Positions 24,049 through 31,162 of a DNA stretch of 35,011 bases are shown here, piece after piece. Each line of letters begins with the position of its first letter. Position 1 is the stretch's first letter. Under the pieces are notes generated by a model. It did no database searches. It saw only the letters and a program-made list of their open reading frames with translations, and was not told the DNA's origin. This DNA comes from Lentisphaeria bacterium (GTDB taxonomy: Bacteria > Verrucomicrobiota > Lentisphaeria > Victivallales > Victivallaceae): positions 1 to 35,011 of the forward strand of contig JALEMG010000029.1 of NCBI GenBank assembly GCA_022768375.1, read 5' to 3'. The position numbers and the translations under genes were made by a program.

Positions 24049-24587
24049 AAAAATTGGCGATCATCGGCAGTGTGGGGATTCCGGCCAACTACGGAGGATT
24101 TGAAACGCTGACGGAACAGTTGGCGCTGCGGCTGCAGGACCGGTTTGAGATCACGGTGTACTGCGCAAAGTCAGCATTCCGGAAGCATCCGGCGAAACTC
24201 GGCCGGATCCATTTGCGATATCTGCCGCTGGAGGCAAACGGGGTCCAGAGCATTCCCTACGACATGTGGAGCATTCTGAACGCGATCCGATATGCGGATA
24301 CGCTGCTGATCCTCGGCGTCGGCGGCTGTACTCTGCTGCCGCTTCTGCGCTGGTTCGGATGCCGCAAACGCATCGTGGTCAACATCGACGGGATCGAATG
24401 GCGGCGGGCGAAGTGGTCCCGGGCGGCCCGCGCATATTTGAGGTTCGCGGAGAAGTGCGCGGTCAAATACGCGGACGCGGTGATCGGCGACAATCAGGTG
24501 ATTGTCGACTACGTGCAAAAAACTTACCGGCGCCCCTGCGAACTGATCGAGTACGGCGCGGACACGGTTGGAATGGAGACGACGTAA
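24045..24587 (+). CDS. DUF1972/GT4 glycosyltransferase, N-terminal domain (split by in-frame stop)
   Basis: First 180 residues of a GT-B glycosyltransferase whose N-terminal domain is of the DUF1972 type (rhamnosyltransferase-like proteins of capsule clusters). Seen: 'AIIGSVGIPANYGGFETLTE', 'LILGVGGCTLLPLL' and 'VVNIDGIEWRRAKWSR', all typical of this N-terminal domain. 'ADAVIGDNQVIVDYVQKTY' is at the hinge. The frame ends at TAA 24585-24587, exactly at the inter-domain linker, and the C-terminal domain continues in the same frame from the next codon. Intact relatives are single chains of about 360-380 residues. Either a nonsense mutation or a genuine two-subunit enzyme. Overlaps wecB by ATGA. 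Confidence 0.75.
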   Translation: MKKLAIIGSVGIPANYGGFETLTEQLALRLQDRFEITVYCAKSAFRKHPAKLGRIHLRYLPLEANGVQSIPYDMWSILNAIRYADTLLILGVGGCTLLPLLRWFGCRKRIVVNIDGIEWRRAKWSRAARAYLRFAEKCAVKYADAVIGDNQVIVDYVQKTYRRPCELIEYGADTVGMETT

Positions 24588-25091
24588 ATGTTTGAAAACT
24601 ATGCGATCGGCGTCTGCCGGATCGAACCGGAAAACAATATTCATCTCATTCTGGAAGCATTCGCGGCGGGGCCGATGCCGCTGATGATCGTCGGTAACTG
24701 GGAATACAGCGCTTACGGACGGGAGTTGCGGGCCCGATACGGCGGAAATCCGAATATCGCCATGCCGGGCCCGATCTACGATCATGAGAAGTTGAACGAG
24801 TTGCGCAACCGGTGTATGTTATACGTACACGGGCACTCCTGCGGCGGGACCAATCCTTCGCTGGTGGAGGCGATGTATCTCGGGCTGCCGATCGCGGCTT
24901 TTGACGTGAATTTCAACCGGGAAACAACGGAGGACCGGGCGTTGTACTTCCGCGATGCCGCCGAATTGCGGCAAATCGCAACGGAAACCGGAGCCGACAG
25001 ATTGCGCGAAGTCGCGGAAGCGATGAAAGAGATCGCCGACCGGCGGTATACCTGGGGCCGGATCGCGGAACTTTACGCCGCGCTGTTTTGA
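24588..25091 (+). CDS. DUF1972/GT4 glycosyltransferase, C-terminal domain (second half of split gene)
   Basis: Predicted 167-residue donor-binding half of the same GT-B enzyme. 'YAIGVCRIEPENNIHLILEAF' is the family's hinge-distal start, and 'HGHSCGGTNPSLVEAMYLG' carries the conserved donor-site Glu. The ATG directly follows the TAA of the first half. GGAG (24575-24578) lies 9 nt upstream, so this half can plausibly be translated on its own. The two halves together make one full-length GT-B protein, and active bipartite GT-B enzymes are known in other families (Alg13/Alg14, PssD/PssE). No sign of decay otherwise. Confidence 0.75.
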   Translation: MFENYAIGVCRIEPENNIHLILEAFAAGPMPLMIVGNWEYSAYGRELRARYGGNPNIAMPGPIYDHEKLNELRNRCMLYVHGHSCGGTNPSLVEAMYLGLPIAAFDVNFNRETTEDRALYFRDAAELRQIATETGADRLREVAEAMKEIADRRYTWGRIAELYAALF

Positions 25092-25102
25092 GCGGGGAGA
25101 AA

Positions 25103-26389
25103 ATGAGCGTACTCAGTAAAATTGATTCCGGGGAGTTGAGACTGGCGGTCATCGGCATGGGATATGTCGGACTGCCGCTGGCGACGGAGTTCGGTAAAAA
25201 GTTCGACACCGTCGGATTCGATCTCAAAGCCTCCCGGCTGGCGGAATTGCGGCAGGGCAGGGACGTTACGCTGGAAACTTCGGCGGAAGACCTCGCCGCG
25301 GCGGAGAAGTTGCGGTTCAGCGGCGACGAGCGGGATCTGCGGGACCGGGACGTTTTCATCGTGACGGTCCCGACGCCGGTGGACAAATACAACCGTCCGG
25401 ACTTGTCGCCGTTGTACGGAGCCAGCGCCACGGTGGGACGGGCCATGCGTCCCGGTACGATCGTGATTTACGAAAGCACGGTCTATCCCGGCTGTACCGA
25501 GGAGGAGTGCGTGCCGGTGCTGGAAAAATACAGCAAACTCGTGTTCAACCGGGATTTTTTCTGCGGCTATTCCCCGGAACGCATCAATCCGGGTGACAAG
25601 GCGCATACGCTGACCAGGATACTCAAGATCACCTCCGGGTCCACGGCGGAAACGGCGGAGGCGGTGGATGCGCTGTACCGTTCGATTCTGACCAACGGCA
25701 CATTCCGGGCAAGTTCCATCAAGGTCGCGGAGGCGGCCAAAGTCATCGAAAACAGCCAGCGGGATCTGAACATCGCCTTCGTCAACGAACTGGCGAAAAT
25801 TTTTCACCTCATCGGCATCGACACGCACGAGGTGCTGGAGGCCGCCGGGACCAAGTGGAATTTTCTCCGGTTCACCCCCGGACTGGTGGGCGGTCACTGC
25901 ATCGGCGTGGACCCGTACTACCTCACCCACAAGGCGCAGGCGCTGGGATATCTGCCGGAAGTCATTCTCGCCGGCCGCCGGATCAACGACGGCATGGGCA
26001 AGTACGTGGCGTCGGAAGTGGTAAAACTGATGATCCGCAAGGAGTTTCCCGTCAAAGGCGCCAAAATCCTGCAACTGGGGATCACCTTCAAGGAGAATTG
26101 TCCGGACATCCGCAACAGCAAGGCCGTGGACGTGGCCGCCGGACTGCGGGAGTTCGGATGCGAAGTCGAGATTTTCGACCCGTGGGCCGATCCGGAGGCG
26201 GTCGCGGAGGAGTACGGTTTGAAATCGTCGCGCACGCGGCCGGAGGGAGCCTTCGACGCGGTAGTGCTGGCCGTACCGCACCGGGAGTTCGCAACGCTGG
26301 ATGTCCGGGCCTGCCTGAAGACGTCCGGCGGGGTTGTCTACGACATCAAGGGGTTCCTGCCGAAGTCGGTCGCGGACGGGAGGCTGTGA
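25103..26389 (+). CDS. tviB: UDP-HexNAc 6-dehydrogenase (TviB/WbpA-like)
   Basis: Predicted 428-residue NAD-dependent nucleotide-sugar dehydrogenase. 'LAVIGMGYVGLPLATEFGK' is the NAD-binding Rossmann loop (about residues 14-32). 'VPTPVDKYNRPDLSPL', 'YESTVYPGCTEEECVPVL' and 'GYSPERINPGDKAH' are UDP-GlcNAc dehydrogenase signatures. 'GGHCIGVDPYYLTHKAQ' contains catalytic C266, and 'GITFKENCPDIRNSKAVDV' closes the third domain. These segments match TviB, which oxidises UDP-GlcNAc to UDP-GlcNAcA, more closely than the UDP-ManNAc dehydrogenase WecC. The wecB epimerase nearby makes either product conceivable. GGGGAG lies 3 nt before ATG 25103 (a tight spacing); TTG 25088 is the alternative. Last gene of the block, overlapping a convergent gene by 44 nt. 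Confidence 0.9.
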   Translation: MSVLSKIDSGELRLAVIGMGYVGLPLATEFGKKFDTVGFDLKASRLAELRQGRDVTLETSAEDLAAAEKLRFSGDERDLRDRDVFIVTVPTPVDKYNRPDLSPLYGASATVGRAMRPGTIVIYESTVYPGCTEEECVPVLEKYSKLVFNRDFFCGYSPERINPGDKAHTLTRILKITSGSTAETAEAVDALYRSILTNGTFRASSIKVAEAAKVIENSQRDLNIAFVNELAKIFHLIGIDTHEVLEAAGTKWNFLRFTPGLVGGHCIGVDPYYLTHKAQALGYLPEVILAGRRINDGMGKYVASEVVKLMIRKEFPVKGAKILQLGITFKENCPDIRNSKAVDVAAGLREFGCEVEIFDPWADPEAVAEEYGLKSSRTRPEGAFDAVVLAVPHREFATLDVRACLKTSGGVVYDIKGFLPKSVADGRL

Positions 26390-27107
26390 GCAGTTCCTCC
26401 TCCATTTCGGAGTGAAACAATTCCGCGCCGCCGATAATGATCCCCGGCAGGATGATCAGCGGCAGCAGCGGAAACAGCAGCAGCGCGTAGGCGGTGAGGC
26501 CGAATCCCCAAACCGCCGGATCGCGGCGGGCGCGGCGGCGCATGACTTCAAAATCGACCCCGTACAGAAACGCGGTCGTACCCAGGGCGGCGATCGCGGT
26601 GAGATATCCGGCGTAGAGGAAAAGCAACGCCTGCCCAAGCAGCGGAAACAACAGTCCGAGCAGGGCCGGCAGCAGCAGTTTTACCCCGGCTTTGATGGAG
26701 AACCACGCGGATTTCAGCATGAAGCGCCGAAACTCTCCCGGCGTGCGGCGGTGATTCCATCCGAAGCGGCTCCGGTTCCAATATCCGGCCAGCAGATCGG
26801 CCAGCATCCAGCCGCAAAGTTCATAGAGCGAGACAAGCGTCAGCAACGGCAGCAGAAACAAACTCAGCGTCAGCACGCCAATCCGCAGGATCACGCCCGT
26901 CAGCGCGGACAACCACTCCGGCATGGATTCGGCGAACGCCGCCACCAGCGTGTCCGCGGAATACCACATCAGCCCCGCCAGCGCCGCGTAGATCAGCGCC
27001 AGCATCAGCCACGGCGCCAACGCATAGCGCCATGCCCCGCGATCCAGAAAGAACAGTTTGATGCCGCGAAAAACGGCGGCGGCGCCGTCGATCATACTTC
27101 CGATCAT
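26346..27107 (-). CDS. EI24/CysZ-like integral membrane protein
   Basis: Predicted 253-residue membrane protein of the EI24/CysZ family (PF07264-like). It begins 'MIGSMIDGAAAVFRGIKLFF' and has 5-6 hydrophobic segments, including 'YALAPWLMLALIYAALAGL' and 'LLPALLGLLFPLLGQALLFL'. CysZ proteins import sulfate, but many relatives have no assigned role and no cysteine or sulfate gene lies nearby, so transport of sulfate is not claimed. I chose ATG 27107 because GGAGG lies 5 nt upstream; an ATG at 27119 has no such site. It is monocistronic. Its 3' end overlaps the dehydrogenase gene tail to tail by 44 nt, so the two transcripts are partly antisense. Confidence 0.75.
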   Translation of the reverse strand: MIGSMIDGAAAVFRGIKLFFLDRGAWRYALAPWLMLALIYAALAGLMWYSADTLVAAFAESMPEWLSALTGVILRIGVLTLSLFLLPLLTLVSLYELCGWMLADLLAGYWNRSRFGWNHRRTPGEFRRFMLKSAWFSIKAGVKLLLPALLGLLFPLLGQALLFLYAGYLTAIAALGTTAFLYGVDFEVMRRRARRDPAVWGFGLTAYALLLFPLLPLIILPGIIIGGAELFHSEMEEELLTASRPRPTSAGTP

Positions 27108-27124
27108 GATTTCCTCCATGTCAT

Positions 27125-27153
27125 AATTTATCCCGGAGCGGGAGGATTTGCAA
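27125..27153 (-). promoter_or_regulatory. Promoter of the EI24-like gene
   Basis: On the minus strand, TTGCAA (27153-27148), a 17-bp spacer and TAAATT (27130-27125) lie about 18 nt before the start codon at 27107, so the mRNA leader would be short. It is divergent from the pyrR promoter, with 31 bp between the two -35 boxes. Confidence 0.65.
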
Positions 27154-27184
27154 GAGATGACGGGAGAATTTTTCGGATTTGCTC

Positions 27185-27213
27185 TTGCACGAAAGATGAT
27201 TGCAAGTTATATT
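27185..27213 (+). promoter_or_regulatory. Promoter of the pyr operon
   Basis: TTGCAC (27185-27190), a 17-bp spacer and TATATT (27208-27213) lie 34 nt before the pyrR start. The leader is only about 28 nt, too short for a PyrR-controlled attenuator between promoter and pyrR. Confidence 0.7.
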
Positions 27214-27247
27214 AAGCGAAGACGAGCAACGCGGGAGACGCAGATCA

Positions 27248-27799
27248 ATGAATTCTTACGCACAACTCTACGATGCGGAACAGACCATGCGGGGCGTTCG
27301 GGAACTGGCACGGCAGATCGAACGCCATTTTTCTGTTCCGAGATGTGATTTCGCGCTGGTCGGCATCCATCAGATGGGGGTGCCGCTGGCGAAATTGCTG
27401 TGCCGGGAGTTGGCCGCCGGGGGCCGGGCTCCGGAATTCGGGCAGTTGGACATCACCATGTATCGGGACGATATCGGCACCCGCAGTATGCTGCCGCGGA
27501 TCAACGAGACGGTCATCCCGTTTGACGTCAACGACCGGGAGATCATTCTGGTGGACGATGTGCTGTCCAGCGGACGGACGATCCGGGCGGCGCTGGACGC
27601 GTTGACCGATTACGGGCGTCCGGGACTGATCCGGCTGGCGGTGCTGGTGGACCGGGGCGAACCGGAGTTTCCGATCCGGGCGGATTTCACCGCTTTTCGG
27701 GTCACGCTGCCGCCGGAGCGGAAAGTGATGGTTCGATTCGAGCCGGACGCGGACTTCCCCGCCGGGATCTTCGATGTGAATTGGCACCGCAACCAATAA
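27248..27799 (+). CDS. pyrR: PyrR bifunctional regulator/uracil phosphoribosyltransferase
   Basis: Predicted 183-residue PyrR protein. In other bacteria it binds pyr mRNA in a UMP-dependent way and has weak uracil phosphoribosyltransferase activity. 'ALVGIHQMGVPLAKLL', 'LDITMYRDDIG' and 'REIILVDDVLSSGRTIRAAL' (PRPP loop about residues 99-114) are the diagnostic segments, and 'RLAVLVDRGEPEFPIRADF' completes the fold. I chose ATG 27248; GGGAG lies about 10 nt upstream. It leads pyrB and pyrC by 20 nt. The short leader raises the question of where, or whether, it binds RNA. Confidence 0.92.
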   Translation: MNSYAQLYDAEQTMRGVRELARQIERHFSVPRCDFALVGIHQMGVPLAKLLCRELAAGGRAPEFGQLDITMYRDDIGTRSMLPRINETVIPFDVNDREIILVDDVLSSGRTIRAALDALTDYGRPGLIRLAVLVDRGEPEFPIRADFTAFRVTLPPERKVMVRFEPDADFPAGIFDVNWHRNQ

Positions 27800-27819
27800 T
27801 TCATAACAGAGCGTGAATC

Positions 27820-28746
27820 ATGGCACAATGGAAAAGAAAGGATTTGCTCGGGCTGTACGATCTGAGCGCGGAGGAGATCACCTTCATTCTGGACACCGCC
27901 GCGGAATTCAAGAAGGTCTCGCAGCGCCGGGTGAAAAAGGTTCCCGCCCTGCGCGGGATGACGGTGGTCAATTTTTTCGTCGAACCCAGCACCCGGACCC
28001 GGGTGTCGTTTGAACTGGCCGAACAGCGGTTGAGCGCGGATATCGTCAACATGCAGGCACAGGCCAGCAGTCTGCTGAAAGGCGAAACGCTGCTGGATAC
28101 CGTGAAGAATATTGAAGCGTTGCAGGTCGATCTGGTGGTGATGCGGCATTCGGCTCCCGGAGCGCAGAATTTCATCGCCAAGAATCTGAAATGCGGCGTG
28201 GTCAATGCCGGAGACGGCGCGCACGAACACCCGACGCAGGCGCTGCTGGATCTGTTCACCATCCGGGAACGGCTCGGCGCCTTCAAGGGTCTGAACGTCT
28301 CCATCATCGGAGACATCGTGCACAGCCGGGTTGCCCGCAGCAACATCTGGGGCTTGCTGAAACTGGGCGCCAACGTCACGGTCGCCGGGCCATCCACACT
28401 GGTGCCCCGGGAGTTCGAGGAGATCGGCGTCCGGGTCTGTCACAACCTCAGGGATGCGGTGGCCGACGCGGATGTCGTCAACATGCTGCGCATCCAGCAC
28501 GAACGGCAGAACAGCGGATTTTTCCCCAGCATCGGAGAATATGCCGCGTGGTTCGGGATCAAGACCTCGACATTGCGGGATATGAAACCGAACGCGCTCA
28601 TCATGCATCCCGGTCCGATCAACCGGGATGTGGAACTGGCCGGCGAAGTGGCCGACGGTCCGAATTCCGTGATTCTGGAACAGGTGACCAACGGTCTGGC
28701 GGTACGGATGGCGGTGTTGTTTTTAGTTGCGGGGTGCCGGAAATGA
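27820..28746 (+). CDS. pyrB: Aspartate carbamoyltransferase, catalytic subunit
   Basis: Predicted 308-residue cytoplasmic enzyme joining carbamoyl phosphate and aspartate, second step of UMP synthesis. 'VEPSTRTRVSFELA' (about 54-67) is the carbamoyl-phosphate loop, 'MRHSAPGAQNFIA' follows, and 'DGAHEHPTQALLDLF' (about 132-146) holds the HPTQ signature. 'SIIGDIVHSRVARSN' and 'NALIMHPGPINRDVEL' complete the second domain. Usual length for the class that works without a PyrI subunit; no pyrI gene is seen. It overlaps pyrC by ATGA, as expected if the two enzymes work in a complex. Confidence 0.96.
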   Translation: MAQWKRKDLLGLYDLSAEEITFILDTAAEFKKVSQRRVKKVPALRGMTVVNFFVEPSTRTRVSFELAEQRLSADIVNMQAQASSLLKGETLLDTVKNIEALQVDLVVMRHSAPGAQNFIAKNLKCGVVNAGDGAHEHPTQALLDLFTIRERLGAFKGLNVSIIGDIVHSRVARSNIWGLLKLGANVTVAGPSTLVPREFEEIGVRVCHNLRDAVADADVVNMLRIQHERQNSGFFPSIGEYAAWFGIKTSTLRDMKPNALIMHPGPINRDVELAGEVADGPNSVILEQVTNGLAVRMAVLFLVAGCRK

Positions 28747-30023
28747 AAGAGATTCTGTTCAAAAATGCCCGGGTCATCGACCCGGCGCGCGGTCTCGACG
28801 CCGTAGGGGATGTCGGGGTCTCGGAAGGGAAATTCGCCGCTCCGGAGGCGCTGAAATCTCCGGAGGTCGTCGATTTGACCGGGAAGGTGTTGTCGCCCGG
28901 ATTCATCGACATCCACGTCCATCTGCGGCAGCCCGGCAACACCACGGCGGAGACGGTGGCCAGCGGGTCCCGGGCGGCGGCGGCGGGCGGTTTCACCAGC
29001 ATCGTGGCCATGCCCAACACCAATCCTCCGGCGGATACCGCCGGCGCGATCGAATATCTGCGGCGGGTGGCAGAGGAGCAGGCAGTGGTCCGGGTACTGC
29101 CGTGCGGCAACATGAGCAAGGGCGGCAAAGGCGAGGAGATGGCGGGCATCGGTTCGCTCAAAGCCGCCGGAGTGGTCGCATTGAGCGACGACGGGCGGTG
29201 CATTCAGGATCATTCGCTGATGCGGCATGTGGTGGAATATGCGAAAAGTTTTGGTCTGCCCATCCTCGATCACTGCGAGGAAGTGACGCTGGCCGCCGGA
29301 GGGGTGATGAACGAGGGCAAATGGTCGGTTCTGCTGGGGATGAACGGCATTGCCGGGGCCTCGGAGGAGTTGATCATCGCCCGGAACATCCTTTTCGCCA
29401 AGCAGATCGGCTGGCGGATCCACATGCAGCACGTCAGCACCGCCGGAAGTGCGGAAATGCTGCGCCGGGCGCGGGCCGAGGGGATTCCGGTTTCGGGCGA
29501 GGCGACCCCGCATCACCTGACGCTGACCGACGAATGCATCAAGTATTTCGACACCAATTACAAGATGAATCCGCCGCTGCGTTCCGAGAGCGACCGGCAG
29601 GCGTTGATCGCGGCGGTGGCGGACGGGACGATCACCGTGATCGCCACGGATCATGCGCCGCATACCGCCACGGCGAAACTGGTGGAGTTCGACAATGCGC
29701 CGTTCGGGATCATCGGTCTGGAAACGGCGTTCCCGCTCTGCTTCACCGAACTGGTGGCCTCCGGGGTGATCCCGGTGGAGAAACTGATCGAAAAATTCAC
29801 CGTCGGTCCGGCGGAAGTGCTGGGATTGCGGGATTATTCCTTGTCCGAGGGCAATCCGGCGGATGTCACCGTGATCGACCCGAAGGCGGAATACGTCATT
29901 GACAAGGCGAAATTCTTTTCCAAATCCCGCAACACTCCGTTCGACGGACGTGTCGTGCGCGGGCGGGTGGAGATGACGATGGTCGGCGGCCGGATCGTGT
30001 ACCGGGACGGACGCATCGTATGA
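28743..30023 (+). CDS. pyrC: Dihydroorotase (class I)
   Basis: Predicted 426-residue zinc enzyme cyclising carbamoyl aspartate to dihydroorotate, third step of UMP synthesis. 'FIDIHVHLRQPGN' gives metal ligands H58 and H60. 'ILDHCEEVTLA', 'GEATPHHLTLTDE' and 'VIATDHAPHT' (D303) are the remaining metal and catalytic segments. 'NPPLRSESDRQALIAAV' is the class I substrate-binding region. I chose ATG 28743 (overlap ATGA with pyrB) rather than the long upstream extension of the frame, which reads through pyrB. It ends in an ATGA overlap with an M20 amidohydrolase. Confidence 0.96.
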   Translation: MKEILFKNARVIDPARGLDAVGDVGVSEGKFAAPEALKSPEVVDLTGKVLSPGFIDIHVHLRQPGNTTAETVASGSRAAAAGGFTSIVAMPNTNPPADTAGAIEYLRRVAEEQAVVRVLPCGNMSKGGKGEEMAGIGSLKAAGVVALSDDGRCIQDHSLMRHVVEYAKSFGLPILDHCEEVTLAAGGVMNEGKWSVLLGMNGIAGASEELIIARNILFAKQIGWRIHMQHVSTAGSAEMLRRARAEGIPVSGEATPHHLTLTDECIKYFDTNYKMNPPLRSESDRQALIAAVADGTITVIATDHAPHTATAKLVEFDNAPFGIIGLETAFPLCFTELVASGVIPVEKLIEKFTVGPAEVLGLRDYSLSEGNPADVTVIDPKAEYVIDKAKFFSKSRNTPFDGRVVRGRVEMTMVGGRIVYRDGRIV

Positions 30024-31162
30024 CCGACGTCGAAGTCAGGGCCGTCGCTCTGCGCCGGAAGTTGCATCGGCACCCGGAATTGGCGGGGCGCGAGGAGGTC
30101 GCTTGCGCCGCGATTCGGCAGTTTCTGGCGGAAAATTCCGGCATTCGGGTGCTGCCGCCGTTTCTGCGCACCGACACCGTGGCGATGATCGACGGAACGG
30201 CGCCGGGGCGGAACGTGACACTGCGGGCCGACATCGACGGTCTGGCGGTCACGGAGGAAAACGGGTGCGGGTTCGCGTCTGCCGTTCCCGGCATGATGCA
30301 CGCCTGCGGTCACGACGTTCACACCGCGATCCTCTGCGGCGCGGCGCTGGAACTTGCCCGCAGGCGGGGGGAATTTTCCGGGTCGGTGCGGTTGGCGTTC
30401 CAGCCGGGAGAGGAGATCAAGGCCATGGCCAAAGACCTGATCGCCGCGGGAGCGTTGAACGATCCCGCGCCGGATTTCGTCGCGGCGCTTCATGTTGAAC
30501 CCGGACTGCCCCGCGGGGTCATCGGAGTACGGACCGGAGCGATGGCTGCCGGTTGTCGGCACTTCACCGCGACGTTCATCGGGCAGGGCGGTCACGGCAG
30601 TACGCCCCACACGGCCCGGAACCCGATCCCGGCGGCGGCGGCGGCGATCCATGAACTGCAGTATGTGGCGACCCAGCAACTTGACGTTCAATCCCCCGCC
30701 GTCATCAGCGTCTGCAATATTCACGGTGGACAGACGGACAACATCATCCCGGACAAGTGTTATTTTTCCGGGACGCTGCGGACTTTGGACAACGCCGCGG
30801 CGGGGGAATTGCTCACCGCGGTCCGGAGAGTTTGCGCCGCGACCGCCGAAGCGCATCGGGTTCAATGCCGGCTTACGACCGGGAGCGAATATCCGGCGGT
30901 GGTGAATCCTCCGTCCGGCGTGAAGATCGCGCGGGCGGCGGCGGAAGCGGCCGGACTGCCGGTGGCGGAGTTATCCCGGTCGGCGATGAGTTCGGAGGAT
31001 TTCGCGTACTTCCTGCTCCACGCGCCGGACGGGGTGTTCGTGCGGCTGGGCGCGGGGGAAGATCAGCCGCCGCTGCACAGCAGTTCGTTTCTGCCGCCGG
31101 AGGAGATCATCCCGGCGGGAATCAGGTACATGACGGAGGTCGCGCTGGCGGCACTGCGGTGA
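30020..31162 (+). CDS. M20-family N-acyl amino acid amidohydrolase
   Basis: Predicted 380-residue metallopeptidase-like amidohydrolase of the hippurate/N-acyl-amino-acid hydrolase group. 'LRRKLHRHPELAGREE' is the family's start. 'HACGHDVHTAILCGAA' (C96, H98) and 'FQPGEEIKAM' (E131-E132) provide metal ligands and catalytic Glu. 'GQGGHGSTPHTARNPI' marks the dimerisation domain, and 'MSSEDFAYFLLHAPDG' the C-terminal ligands. Substrate is not clear; relatives deacylate amino acids or act on indole-acetyl amino acids. Coupled by ATGA to pyrC and by GTGA to hemW. Its link with pyrimidine synthesis could be merely operonic. Confidence 0.85.
   Translation: MTDVEVRAVALRRKLHRHPELAGREEVACAAIRQFLAENSGIRVLPPFLRTDTVAMIDGTAPGRNVTLRADIDGLAVTEENGCGFASAVPGMMHACGHDVHTAILCGAALELARRRGEFSGSVRLAFQPGEEIKAMAKDLIAAGALNDPAPDFVAALHVEPGLPRGVIGVRTGAMAAGCRHFTATFIGQGGHGSTPHTARNPIPAAAAAIHELQYVATQQLDVQSPAVISVCNIHGGQTDNIIPDKCYFSGTLRTLDNAAAGELLTAVRRVCAATAEAHRVQCRLTTGSEYPAVVNPPSGVKIARAAAEAAGLPVAELSRSAMSSEDFAYFLLHAPDGVFVRLGAGEDQPPLHSSSFLPPEEIIPAGIRYMTEVALAALR

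Noticed and set aside
26334-27215. A 293-codon plus-strand frame over the EI24-like gene
   Set aside because: Glutamine- and arginine-rich antisense translation of a clear membrane protein gene.
28191-28742. Long N-terminal extension of the dihydroorotase frame
   Set aside because: It reads pyrB in another frame. The real start is the ATG at 28743, overlapping the pyrB stop.
30757-31158. Long N-terminal extension of the HemW frame
   Set aside because: It reads through the M20 amidohydrolase gene in another frame. The radical SAM motif starts only ten codons after GTG 31159, as in known HemW.
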